A stretch of 25,047 bases of DNA from Nymphaea colorata (Eukaryota; Streptophyta; Magnoliopsida; Nymphaeales; Nymphaeaceae). This document shows, piece after piece, positions 1-9,235 of the stretch (the first letter of the stretch is position 1; each line of letters opens with the position of its first letter). Made by a program: the position numbers and the translations under genes. Under the pieces are notes generated by a model, which was given only the letters and a program-made list of their open reading frames with translations, was not told where the DNA came from and searched no databases. Location of the stretch: positions 1-25,047 of the forward strand of contig NW_022205151.1 in assembly GCF_008831285.2 (NCBI RefSeq), in the 5' to 3' direction.

Positions 1-89
1 CCCCAACCCCAACCCCAACCCCAACCCCAACCCCAACCCCAACCCCAACCCCAACCCCAACCCCAACCCCAACCCCAACCCCAACCCCA
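1..89. repeat. Left telomere, (CCCCAA)n
   Basis: Fourteen perfect CCCCAA units plus CCCCA run from base 1 and stop abruptly at unique sequence. This is the C-strand of a G4T2 telomere, the type known from oligohymenophorean ciliates such as Tetrahymena, and unlike the C4A4 of spirotrichs. With the matching repeat at the other end it shows that the window is a whole chromosome. Only about 93 nt separate it from the stop codon of the first gene. Confidence 0.98.
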
Positions 90-182
90 TTGATCCACTT
101 TCTTTTGCTTTTTAATAGATTATGCATGCCGAATATCCAGAGTGGACGATTAGAAATTTAAAGATTAAAGTGCAATGCCGCA

Positions 183-546
183 TCAGATCTATTCCTCTTC
201 CTTACCTTCGCTCTTCTGGCCCTGCACCACAATCAAGATGAACTCGTTATCCGGTGCCACCAAAATCTAGTATTTTGTGGTCTTTAGTCTGATGAACTTG
301 AGCTAGTTATGGGAGTCTAGATCCCTGACAGTGCTCTTCGCCTTGCCTACTAGTTGCGGGATCAATCTAGCCAATGCGTTTCCTGCGTCTAAGACCTAAT
401 ACCTACATTTTTGTGTTCATACCTTCATCCTTGCGTTCATTGGTGTAGGTGGACCGAATGATGGCGCCCTCGTTGTTGACGATCACTATGCCCTGAACGT
501 TCTTATGGGTCTGCATGCGGTTCAGCGTCTCCTCTACTTCCGACAT
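183..546 (-). CDS. DYNLRB: Dynein light chain, roadblock/LC7 type
   Basis: This is a small cargo- and intermediate-chain-binding subunit of cytoplasmic and axonemal dynein. Read on the minus strand with TGA as stop it gives about 109 aa. The N-terminus ([12 protein letters not shown], then [17 protein letters not shown]) and the C-terminal half ([30 protein letters not shown]) match the roadblock fold along its length; animal homologues are about 96 aa. A short intron at 389-422 is needed to keep the frame; the acceptor could lie 6 nt further on, giving 40 nt instead of 34 and two fewer residues. Three in-frame TAG codons occur, one at the Glu of the 'EI-VAPD' motif. The ATG chosen is 45 nt from the divergent APC6 start. 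The stop lies close to the telomere. Confidence 0.93.
389..422 (-). other. Intron in dynein light chain gene (34 nt, or 40 nt)
   Basis: Read on the minus strand it begins GTATGAAC and ends TCTTAG. Removal joins the DEGIVIV-type N-terminal half to the NALARLIPQ half in frame. A second acceptor 6 nt downstream (GACGCAG, giving 383-422) preserves the same frame, so the exact 3' border is uncertain. A 20-nt version ending ATGTAG gives the wrong frame. Confidence 0.8.
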
Positions 547-591
547 CAATATATAAATAATCAATCGATTGATTTTAGTTTAAATTCAAAC
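547..591. promoter_or_regulatory. 45-nt divergent intergenic region
   Basis: Only 45 nt separate the two start codons of the dynein light chain (-) and APC6 (+) genes, so both promoters and 5' leaders must fit here or overlap coding sequence. The spacer is almost pure A/T and includes ATATATAAATAA, a TATA-like stretch. The assignment as promoter rests on position and composition only. Confidence 0.4.
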
Positions 592-2292
592 ATGAGCAAA
601 GAAGCCAAGAAACCCACTATCTTCGCCCCAGCCAAAACACACAGAGTATTCTTCCTAGCTGAACTTCTACAACCCTACTATGGTAGTCACCCAGAACATC
701 ACTTTGCGGAGCTTTAGAACTTCCCCTCTACTGTGCTTGGCAATGAGTGTCTTAGAAGATTGTACGAACTTACCATCGATAACCTCAACGTGCATAACTA
801 TCCTGACGCTATTTTCTTTTGCGATAAGCTGGTGACACTGGCCAACAGTCACATAGCTGCAGTGTATCTCCTTGGTGAGTGCTACTTCCGCAATGGAAAT
901 TTCAAGAAAGTGCACTCCCTTTTCTTGCAGCACAAGCTCCTCAGCCACAATATCAGCTTCCAACTGCTGGCAGCAAGAGCCCTGCTCCACAACAAGCAAA
1001 ATGACCAATGCTTGGCCACCCTCTAAATGCAGCTGGATAACACATACTGCAACCGTAAGATGGAGAGCTGTCGTGCCTTCATCCGTGCACAGTGTTTCGA
1101 AGCACAAGATAACAAAATAATGGCCATAGAAGCCTACCAAGAATGCATTCAAAAAGATCCGACCAATGTGGAAGCATTCAACCGACTTGTCGACTGCCAG
1201 TTAATCACTGGCGCTCAAAAGGAACAGCTGCTGGGATCGTTATCCTTCAATCCTGAAGACCAGTGGCTCAGAAAGATTTATCTTTCCAAGATAAAGGAAT
1301 TATAAGAAACTCACCAGCCAGTAGCAGAATAGGAGGTTCGCAAGGAAAACATATTTGAAGTGTTGGTGGCGAAGTAAAACATCAGCATCCTCTGTATCCG
1401 CGCCAAGACCCTCTATCAGAACTATCAAATACCTGCTGCATATGAACTCTGTCTAAAGGCCATCAAGCGCGATCCTCTCAGCTTCGAAATACTGCCCATT
1501 TATGCAACATGCCTACTAGACCTCGGCCTTACAGGATAGCTTTATTACTGCGCGCACAACCTTGTAGAGAACTACTCATCGCACCCGGTAAGCTGGTTTA
1601 CAGTGGGCACCTATTATTTCCATTGCAAGAAGTTTGAGGTTGCTCGTAAGTATTTCCAGAAGGCAATCAAGTTGGACAGCAGTTTCCTCTATGCTTGGAT
1701 CGGTATGGCTCATTCCTTCGCAGTCCAAGATGAGTCTGATCAAGCTATGTCCATCTATCGTTCCATCGTACGTCTCTTCCCCGGATGCGCACAGGCTCAC
1801 CTTTACATGGGTATGGAATACTTGCGCACCAACAACCTCAAAACTGCCACCATATCCCTAACCAAGGCAAGAGAAATCAATCCATCTGATCCCCTCATCT
1901 ACTCGGAACTCGGAGTCATCAACTATAAGCAGAAAAACTACAAGGAGGCCAAGAGAAATCATCTCGAAGCACTAGCCCTTTGCCATCCTGACTCGAGCTA
2001 TTGGGTGATGGAGACTGTCCTTACCAATTTGGCCCATGCCTGTCGCAAGCTGAAGTAATACAAGTCGGCTGTGAGTTATCTGGAGCAGTGTGTGAGTTTG
2101 AACTCTTCGAATGCGCAGACCTATTTCTCGGTGGGATTCATATATCATCTCAGTGGGCAGCTCAACAAGGCCATTTGCTTCTACCATAAGTCCCTTAAGT
2201 TCAAGCATGACAACCAATTTGCCCAGGAGATGCTCCAGAAGGCCTTGACTGACGCCAGTGAACTCAGTTGGGATAATGTCTACAACTCATGA
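592..2292 (+). CDS. CDC16: Anaphase-promoting complex subunit 6 (CDC16), TPR protein
   Basis: This is a structural TPR subunit of the APC/C ubiquitin ligase, which drives anaphase and mitotic exit. One uninterrupted frame with TAA/TAG as sense gives 566 aa (human APC6 is about 620). The N-terminal third is helical. From about residue 330 the family signature is clear: HPVSWFTVGTYYF, then ARKYFQKAIKLDSSFLYAWI, GMAHSFAVQDESDQAMSIYR, and later TPRs with the typical A/G/Y/P spacing (NPSDPLIYSELGVINYKQKN, NSSNAQTYFSVGFIYHLSGQ). The last TPR ends about 40 residues before the TGA. The start is the first ATG after the short divergent spacer. No intron is needed. APC8/CDC23 is the nearest alternative, but the HP-SWF and HSFAVQ-E-DQA segments favour APC6. 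Confidence 0.92.
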
Positions 2293-2536
2293 TGCTTTAT
2301 GCCAGTATAATATCACATTAAAAGGGTCACCATAAAAGAATATTAAAAATTTAAATTTATTCAATGAAAGGACCCCGATGGATTGCAATGAATCAATAGA
2401 ATTTTACTATTTTCATAGAAATAATTTAGCCAAACCCAAAAAGTGTTTAAAAAAGACTTTATTAGCCAATTATTACGCAAGGAAATATACCTCTATAATA
2501 GGTTATCAGGTTATCATGTTAACTCATCTGTAAGAT

Positions 2537-2765
2537 TCAGGCATTTTGGGCAAAATTCTATAAAATTCTTTATAACTACTAAGAATATTCGATGGCTTTG
2601 TCTTGAGAATCAAAAAGTTTGATTTGCTATATTTATGATTGAAAAAAATACATAAAACTTTTTCAACGACTATATTCTATCAATTCCTTTATAAAATGTG
2701 AACATGTGCTTTAAGAAATCGCTGAATTCACCTGCATTTAAGTGATAGGTATCGCTTTCAGCCAT
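2537..2765 (-). CDS. Small two-exon helical protein, 67 aa
   Basis: This gene lies in the otherwise empty space after APC6 and is not recognised. Exon 1 (2652-2765) encodes 38 residues starting MAESDTYHLNAGEFSDFLKH. A 25-nt GT...AG intron follows. Exon 2 (2537-2626) encodes 29 residues (KLFDSQDKAIEYSEELERIL and a short tail) and ends at TGA. The joined product is strongly helical and amphipathic, suggesting a small subunit or adaptor. Three in-frame TAA/TAG codons in exon 2 fall in acidic helix positions, as expected for Glu. If unspliced, the frame closes at TGA eleven codons into the intron and downstream sequence. The ATG lies just 16 nt from the divergent start of the next gene, which is tight even here, so one of the two starts may be further in. 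Confidence 0.55.
2627..2651 (-). other. Predicted 25-nt intron
   Basis: On the minus strand it begins GTATTTTTTTC and ends AAATATAG. It fits the GTA...TAG border pattern of the other introns in this window. Its removal shifts frame and opens 29 further sense codons before TGA. Confidence 0.55.
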
Positions 2766-2781
2766 TCAAATCATATTATTA

Positions 2782-3981
2782 ATGAGCCATAGTGGTCATT
2801 CAGATGAAGAGCCGGGAAAAGGAGAAGAATCCATTCATCAGGAACAACATGAAAATATCCTTGAGATGCAGATGGTCATCCTCTCAAGCAGCTCATCTTA
2901 ACTGTCTCCTGAGCAACCACATACCAATCCTACCACAACGGACGATCCATACGAGGAAACAGTTATCCAGCGAAAACGATAATCATAACAGGAGCGACTA
3001 AAGAGACTCAACTCCGTAAAGAGCATTTGGAACTAAGCTGACGAAAAGGAGAAAAGATAGCTGGATGACCTGAGAAACAATCCTCCTCGTAAGCAAACCT
3101 CTCAGTCTAAAAAGGCAAAATAGCAACAGCTCCATAAGGAATTTTAAGCACATAAATTTCTCCCCTTAGACGCGTTAGAATTCGTAAAAGAGAAACTAGA
3201 CAGATTCGCTACAAATCCAAAATGCAAATTTGTTGACAAAGGTAATGACCCTGAACACTATGCTAAGACAAGGCAATAGAACAGACACAAACTGACTAGA
3301 GTCATTCTGCTAGCTCGCTAGGAACTTAAATTGCTCAAAGACAAAAAGTCTGAAAACGAGGAGAAGATTTGTAAAGACAATTATGACGTATTGTAATACG
3401 CATATCGCAGGGCTTCTGAGATAGAGATCAATTTCTTCAAAAAGCTCTTTAAGAAGAGAACCAGTAAACCGGGATATGCCTACTCAAAGCAGATAAAGCT
3501 TGTTTTGAGGGAATTCGCAGATAGAAATAACATCCAACTGAGACGAGCAATCATATCTGGAGACTACAAGATAGAGTAGTTGGTCGAGGCAACCGAAGAA
3601 AGTATCGTATGCGAAAAAACTCGACAGTAAAATTAAGAAAAGGTGAAGCAACTAATTAGGTAGAATGAAAAGATATAGCCAAAGTCTCCTATTGAAATTG
3701 ACGAGTAATATCTTGATGGCCCTATGTAGCTAATAAAAGGTTTTGACTCTATAAAATCGAGAAGTGATTACTATGATGATAAGGTGGACATTGTAGAAGA
3801 TAAGAAGAAGCGCTAAAAGGATGATTTGATAAGCAAGAACAAGATCATTTGCAAGAAAACGTACGCAGATATGGTAAAATGGATGAAAGCGATGAAAGAA
3901 AGAACACAAAAACTTAAAAGGTATGCTTTGGACAAAGGTTTGCTAGACAAACTGCATTTTGATGTAAATTTAAATCTATGA
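2782..3981 (+). CDS. Unidentified charged, helix-rich protein, 399 aa
   Basis: One continuous frame with TGA as the only stop; no family is recognised. Residues 1-60 are acidic and Ser/Thr/Pro rich (MSHSGHSDEEPGKGEES, then LSPEQPHTNPTTTDDPYEE). From about residue 65 to the end the protein is dominated by Lys, Glu, Arg and Leu in long helical or coiled-coil runs, for example RKRESEQERLKRLNSVK with TAR read as Glu. A more globular patch sits near residues 125-160 (HKFLPLDALEFVKEKLDRFA). The C-terminus again is basic (MVKWMKAMKERTQKLKRYAL). There is no signal peptide or membrane segment. The basic, coiled composition would suit a cytoskeletal or nuclear scaffold, but that is a guess. An in-frame ATG near codon 29 is an alternative start, given the 16-nt spacing to the divergent neighbour. 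Confidence 0.75.
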
Positions 3982-4263
3982 TTATTCTGCCAATTCAAAG
4001 CTATTAAAAAGAACTGAAATCTATGTTTTTGTTAAGTCAAACAATCCAATCTTTCTCATAGATGGATGGTTAAGCAATTTGATCAATTTCAAACAAACTA
4101 AAATTAATATAGGAAACAAATTAGATTATTTATCATAAGAGCAGAGATAGCGGCTCGCTTAGCTAAGAATTCAAAAGAAAACTGTTCAAATTTCGAATCA
4201 CCTAATTTTCCAAAGTTAAATTTTATTATTTTCAAGGGATCATTTATCATCTTTACATATCTT

Positions 4264-4791
4264 ATGAGCAGATCCACCAAACCCCAGCCTCCCCAGCCCG
4301 CTAAGCCCGCTGCCACCGCTTCCTGGAAGGACAGATTGAACCACGACGACTACGAAGATCTCAAGAACACCTTTGAAATCTTCGATGAGGATCACAGTGG
4401 TAGCATTGATCCCGCCGAAATCAACAAGGTTTTGGAGGAGCTCGGCCTCGATAAGAGAAACCCATTCGTCCTGTCCCTCATCCACGGACTGAGAGACGTT
4501 AACCACCCCGTCACCTTTGAAGAGTTCTTGAACATCATCGGAACCAGAGTTGGTGAGACCAAGACCAAGAACGGTTTGAGGGCTGTCTTCGCTCAATTCG
4601 ATAGAGACGAGAACGGTCTCATTGACTTCGAGGAATTCAAAGCTATCTCAAAGCAACTGCACGAGAACCTCAACGATGACGATCTTTTGGAGATGTTGCA
4701 CAGCACTCACGTCAATCAGAAGACTGCCTCCAACGAGGGTGTCACTTTCGATGAATTCTACAGAATCGTCTCCAAGTTTGCCAACAAATGA
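4264..4791 (+). CDS. Centrin-family EF-hand protein, candidate spasmin
   Basis: A 175-aa calcium-binding protein. It has a Pro/Ala/Lys N-terminal tail (PQPPQPAKPAA) followed by four EF-hand units of the centrin layout. EF1 (residues 41-52, DEDHSGSIDPAE) and EF3 (113-124, DRDENGLIDFEE) have complete ligand sets. EF2 (around HGLRDVNHPVTFEEF) and EF4 (around NQKTASNEGVTFDEF) have lost them but keep the fold. The stretch between EF2 and EF3 (GTRVGETKTK) and the segment after EF3 (LHENLNDDDLLEM) match centrins. In peritrichs the contractile stalk protein spasmin is a centrin relative, so a spasmin identity is plausible; an ordinary basal-body centrin is the alternative. The gene contains no TAA/TAG codon at all although Glu is frequent, and it favours C-ending codons, as in highly expressed genes. 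No intron. Confidence 0.88.
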   Translation: MSRSTKPQPPQPAKPAATASWKDRLNHDDYEDLKNTFEIFDEDHSGSIDPAEINKVLEELGLDKRNPFVLSLIHGLRDVNHPVTFEEFLNIIGTRVGETKTKNGLRAVFAQFDRDENGLIDFEEFKAISKQLHENLNDDDLLEMLHSTHVNQKTASNEGVTFDEFYRIVSKFANK

Positions 4792-4888
4792 TCAACCATA
4801 GATATATTCTAATTGGTCGTATCACCTCCTTGAATTTTTTTATACAACCACCATCACATTGATTATTTTACAGATTAATTCCACATGA

Positions 4889-5584
4889 TCAATTGAGCTC
4901 GTCTAAGTATTCCTTGATCTGGGCGGGAGTCAACACTTGGAACTTGCGGTTCTCACGGACCACACCCACTTCGATGTTTGTATTGTTCATTTCGCCTTCG
5001 AAGCCTTCCTTTAGGGTCATCAGGGCAGTCTGGATGGCATCTTCGATCTCCATGTCAGGCTTGTATCTCTTCTCAAGGAAAATCTTAGCGTTCTTGGCGT
5101 TCTTTCCAATAGCAGTGGCCTTCCAGTTGTAGTAGGCTCCTGAAGGGTCGATTTGAGTCAGGTGAGGTCCGCTCTCATCGTATCCAGCAACCAAGACTGA
5201 CACTCCAAAAGGTCTATAGCCTCCTGCTTGAGTCTTCTCTTGCAAAAGCTCAGATGTTTCTCTGCAGAGAGTGGGGACTCCAACGGGCTCGAAATACTTA
5301 ACGAAGTAGTTTTGCACCAGCTTTCTTGATTTTTGAGCAAGAAGCCTAAAGTCAGGACCGAGGCCGGAATAGACGGCTCCGATATGGTCGCAGAGGATCT
5401 GGGTCTTGGCGTATGAGGACTCGTCCATCAATGGTGATGACAGTTTCTTCTCGGTGGCAATGACGACACCGTTCTTGGCCTTGATGCCGAGGGAAGTTTC
5501 TCCCTTGGCTACAGCTGCAAGGGCGTTTTAGATTTGGGGCAGTTTACCTCTGGCGGCGAAGGTGGTAAGCGAGAAGTCAGACAT
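4889..5584 (-). CDS. PSMA2: 20S proteasome subunit alpha type-2
   Basis: One of the seven alpha subunits forming the gated outer ring of the 20S proteasome. It is 231 aa (human 234) with no intron. Landmarks are the N-terminal FSLTTFAARGKLPQI segment, ALAAV, SLGIKAKNGVVIATEKK, HIGAVYSGLGPDFRLL, GGYRPFGVSVLVAGYDE, DPSGAYYNWKATAIGKNAKN and NIEVGVV; the order and wording match alpha-2 rather than other alpha types. The only reassigned codon is TAA at 5528-5530, at the invariant Glu of the 'QIEYA' motif. The Tyr that normally follows is Asn here, a departure from an otherwise very conserved site. The gene is convergent with the centrin-like gene (97 nt apart) and divergent from the Aurora gene. 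Confidence 0.95.
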
Positions 5585-5786
5585 GCTTTAAAAAAATTTT
5601 AAATATATGAAATATTAAGATTCATATATCAAGCAAACTTAGTGTTTAAAATAATCCCAAAGACCCAAAATTATTTCTCGATATAAATGCATACCAAAAA
5701 TGGAAATGAAAATGAAGTGAGGAAAATTTTATCTTTTGATATCATATATATAGATCCAGCTTAAAATTAAATTTTAAACAGCAACG
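5585..5786. promoter_or_regulatory. Divergent spacer between PSMA2 and Aurora kinase
   Basis: This 202-nt A/T-rich region separates two outward-facing start codons and should hold both promoters. ATCATATATATAG near 5741-5753 is a TATA-like stretch about 35-45 nt before the Aurora ATG. No binding motif can be named. Confidence 0.4.
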
Positions 5787-7335
5787 ATGAAGGTTTTTTC
5801 AAAAGGTTATAAGAACAAATCTACTCCATCTCTCAACACTTTAGCGAATCTTAGCCAACCAGTAGTCGCTAATAAACAAAAAAGCACGAACAAGCTCAAG
5901 ACCTTCAAGCAAATTCTTACACAAAATGTACAAATAACTGCCATGAGAGCTGAAGAGAGTCTTGAGCTAATTAATCACGAAAACACAAATAGACCGAAAA
6001 CCTAGCGAAACAGGGCCGTTCTCTAAATGTCATCTGATAGTCATGCCCATACTAAGTTTAACAGTTTTCATGAGACTACACCAACCATCAAAATGATCAG
6101 CAGTCTCAACATCAAGAACATAAGAACCGATGGAGATATAAGAAGTTCTTCATAGTCTGTCGAAAAAATAGAGAGTGTTGTTTATTACGGAATGCAAAAG
6201 AATGGAGGAAACATGCTCAACGCAAGCTGTATCCACAATAATGAAAATAAGAACCTTAATTCTTCTTCTGAAAATGTGAACAAACTCAACATATCTTGCA
6301 GGAGCGAAAAATATGCCCACGATAATGCGAATGGCAAGCAAATATAGATCTCAAAGTTCAATAAAGAAAATTAACTGAAACGAATTAATTATTACAAGAA
6401 CTCAAAATTAATAAATAACAGCAAAATCACTCCCAAAAAGAAATGGAGCATGTCTTGCTTTAAGGTTGGTAGGAAGATTGGAAGAGGAAGATTTGGATCT
6501 GTTCACATTGTTCAATAAAAGTAAACTGGTGCTATCTTCGCATTGAAGAAGATAGATATGGTCCAAGTAAAGTAGGAGCAAATGGAAAGCCAAATCATGT
6601 AAGAGATAAAATTGCAACTTTTTATGAACTATCCAAACATCATCAAGCTATATGGCTACTTCAGATAGTAGCGATAGCTTTGCCTTATCCTAGAATACGC
6701 CGAAGACAAGTGCCTTTTTTCCAAGTTGTCACAAAAAGTAAAAATGGATCGATGTAGATTGAAGAAAGGCAAGTAAGTTATTACACAATGCAAATGATAA
6801 AAGCTCTCAGATATTGTCACTCCGAATCCATCCTGCATCGAGACCTAAAACCTTAGAATATCTTGCTTTGCTTCGGAGTTGCTAAATTGGCTGACTTTGG
6901 TTGGGCTGCTTACGCCCCTAAATAGTATTCATTGATCTATATAGCAAACGAAGCACTTTCTGCGGAACTTTGGACTATGTTCCTCCTGAAATCATCAAGG
7001 GAAATTATTATGATGAAAAAGTTGATATCTGGAGCCTAGGAGTGCTCATTTATGAGATGGCAATCGGGTATGCTCCTTTTGAAACACATCCTACTGATCC
7101 TTCTCTAACCGAACAGTTGACGATGAAGCGTATAGTCGAAGGAGATCTTCGAATTCCTCCAAACTTATCATACGAGTTGAAAAAATTGATTTAATCGATC
7201 CTCACGACAGAACCCGACAATCGACCCTCTCTTTAAGATATATAGAACTCACCCTGGATGCAAAAATACAAGGAATAAGGGATATAAATTAGCAGAGTTA
7301 TTTGGGACTTCTGGTCCAGCATCGTTGATAAATGA
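5787..7335 (+). CDS. Aurora-type serine/threonine protein kinase
   Basis: A mitotic kinase of chromosomes, spindle poles or basal bodies. After removal of two 20-nt introns it encodes 502 aa. Residues 1-220 are a poorly conserved, Asn/Ser/Lys-rich tail. The kinase domain begins near residue 225: glycine loop IGRGRFGSVH, FALKKI with the ATP lysine, alphaC EIKLQ, HRDLKP at 344-349, and ADFGW, whose Trp after DFG is typical of Aurora. The activation loop reads APKY-KRSTFCGTLDYVPPE, with the phosphorylatable Thr before FCGT, followed by DIWSLGVLIYE and DNRPSL near the end. Without splicing the frame breaks at both introns; with them the loop has the same length as in human Aurora. TAG at 6854-6856 is the invariant Glu of KPEN. 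Which Aurora paralogue it is cannot be told. Confidence 0.92.
6738..6757 (+). other. 20-nt intron 1 of Aurora kinase gene
   Basis: GTAAAAATGGATCGATGTAG lies between SKLSQK and IEERQVSYY. It is a phase 0 intron. Removing exactly 20 nt restores the kinase frame; reading through reaches TGA soon after. Confidence 0.92.
6925..6944 (+). other. 20-nt intron 2 of Aurora kinase gene
   Basis: GTATTCATTGATCTATATAG splits a codon in the activation loop (TA|C, Tyr). Removal gives APKYKRSTFCGT, colinear with other Auroras and residue-for-residue equal in length, which fixes both borders. Confidence 0.93.
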
Positions 7336-7388
7336 TTTATGTAATATAAGAAGTATATTGCATATATGAAAAATAATAAAAAAACATC

Positions 7389-8423
7389 TCAATGGGAAGA
7401 TTAGGATCGAAACGTATTGCTCTCTTCAGAACTATCCTCAAGTTCTCTGATGATTCTAGCCTGTTATTCCGCAATCTCTTTGAGCTCGTTTAATTATCTA
7501 ATCTTCTCTTCCTATACTTTTTGTATTTATCTTGCTTTTTCTCCTCTTTTGTTTGATTAAACACTTTTATGTGAAATTTCTTATAAAAAATATTTGAGGC
7601 GGTTTGATTAATACTTCAAACGTGTGAGGTTCTATTCCAACCGCTTGACATCACCGGGATTCTCTTATTTTTATTTGATCAGCTATTTATTTTATATTCC
7701 TTTTTTAACTGTTCCTTATTCTTAGCTTTTTCTTCGATGATGTGGACTTTCAAATGATATTGATTTTTTGAGAATTGACTTCAATTGATTCTGTGGAAGG
7801 CAGTTTTGTATAGAACTTACAATTTAGCCGATAAGCTTCTCCAGAGGCTTTGAAATTGGAGCAATTTCAGACCGATTAAATGCGCCAATGATCTTTATGA
7901 TTTCGCTTAGATTGGCTTCTCCACTGTTTCTACGCTATTATTTCACATATTCCTCTAAGCAGGATGAGATAATTTTGAAATCTTGCAACTTTTCTTTGAG
8001 CTTTTCGCCAAAATCTACTGATGACTGCTTCCTCTTTGTGGCGGTGGAGCTTACTTTCGCCTTTGATTCTTCAAGATTTTTGCTTAGATTGATGACGCTG
8101 ATGGTTTGTTTGGTCTTTTTTCCTTTCTTTTGTTCGGGGACACTCATTTTATGATGCGGTTTAGCAAGTTTGGAAGTTGAAAATGCAGAATGGACTAAAT
8201 GAATTGAGTTTGCACATGAGTTAAGTGGCTAGTTTTTATATATTCCTGATGATTATTTTTCGTCAGTTTTTAATCTATGGAAATTTGGTGTCCGAGATGG
8301 CTTTTGATATAGTGAAGATTTCTTCTTGTGCTTCTGGTCGAATTGCTGATTGACGGATTGCTGATGCGTGAATGATTGGTTATTTGATTGGCCTTCTACG
8401 AGACGGATACGATTCATGGACAT
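7389..8423 (-). CDS. Unidentified coiled-coil protein, 344 aa
   Basis: A continuous minus-strand frame starts at the ATG at 8423. A later in-frame ATG at 8147 (MSVPEQKKGKKTK) would remove the first 92 residues, but no TGA intervenes and the upstream part looks coding. Residues 1-40 are Gln/Asn/His rich (SNNQSFTHQQSVNQQF); residues 93-115 are Lys rich. The rest is helical, ending in a strong coiled coil over about the last 110 residues when TAR is read as Glu (KRLEENLTRLKYESNRLKYF; EEEKIRELNELKEIAEQQAR). No family is recognised. A 30-nt in-frame GTAAGT...CACAG stretch at about 7792-7821 could be an intron of ten codons. The stop lies 53 nt from the Aurora gene's stop. Confidence 0.72.
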
Positions 8424-8495
8424 TTAGTTTCAATATACTATTAAAAATTATTAACATATTATGATATTGAAAATTAGGAATAAGTTAAGCCAAAT

Positions 8496-9002
8496 ATGCT
8501 GTCTGGAGCATTTTAAAAGAGGAAAATTGGCTTTGATGAAATATTTAACAAATACGAATCAAATCTCATTAGGGCTATTCGTCATCGAAATGTAAAAATG
8601 GATAAACTAATGAGTTAATTAAAAATGGTCTGATTCCAGATATTTTTCCAAATGGTTAGATTTATAATTGTGCTTATAATGGGTCGTTATCAACACATAC
8701 TCGAGCTTTTCCTCAAGTACACACCTGAGGTCAACAAAGCCAAAACAATTCATCAATTTCATGAAGCCCACTTCTCCAGATTATCCGAGCGCGAAGCCGA
8801 TCCTCTCATAAGATATATGGAAAGTCTACAGATCCATCGTGAGTATTTAGAGTTCTTTCAAATCGGAGTCGTAAGGGATCAAAAGTCAAAAATCTAGAAA
8901 GTTGCCAAATATGTAGGTCTTGCCATCAGAGATGTCACCGATTTTCCTTTTGCGAATATTCCACTTCACGAAAATGAGGAAAAAAAAGATAAGAAAGAAT
9001 GA
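8496..9002 (+). CDS. Ankyrin-like protein gene with frame problem
   Basis: The ATG at 8496 and the long 3' part (to TGA at 9000-9002) share one frame, but TGA at 8631-8633 interrupts it. Two readings fit. (a) A 48-nt GT...AG intron at 8592-8639 removes the stop and leaves 152 aa. (b) Between the A5 run at 8621-8625 and GGG at 8681-8683 the -1 frame reads NGLIPDIFPNGEIYNCAYNG, which joins RYQHILELFLKYTPEVN in the original frame to make convincing ankyrin-like helices. That needs one missing A and one extra G, both in homopolymers, as in sequencing errors or a decaying gene. The C-terminal half (SRLSEREADPLIRYMESLQI, then GVVRDQKSKI) is not recognised and the tail is Lys/Glu rich. Confidence 0.55.
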
Positions 9003-9235
9003 GCTTTTGATGAGAAACTTCATTTAAATATTCGTTTTATTCATAGTCATATTTAATCTAGCTGTTTGCTCTTACATTTTTTAGTATTTTTACTTATATC
9101 TCACAATCCAACCGAAAAAATCCTATCGTATTTGGTCCCATAATCAACATATTTAGCAAAAGGAAGAATACCTGGCCTTTCGAATAGATACAAATTGGCT
9201 GTAAAATCTGAAATCCGCAATAATAATAAAAATAG

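Noticed and set aside
667-1152. Minus-strand open frame over the APC6 gene
   Set aside because: It is antisense to clearly conserved TPR-protein coding sequence, has no recognisable motif, and looks like a composition shadow.
4140-4215. tRNA-like look (TAGCGGCTCGCTTAGC... TTTCGAATC)
   Set aside because: Box-like words are present, but the spacing and stems do not form an acceptor, D, anticodon and T arm; no tRNA can be folded by eye.
7888-8154. Plus-strand 88-codon open frame
   Set aside because: It is antisense to the 344-aa coiled-coil gene, and the hydrophobic appearance comes from reading Lys/Glu codons backwards.
9111-9208. Short minus-strand frame with a protein-like stretch (NLYLFERPGILPFAKYVDYG)
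   Set aside because: There is no start codon or upstream exon; extension would run antisense into the 5' end of the 187-aa gene. Probably chance.
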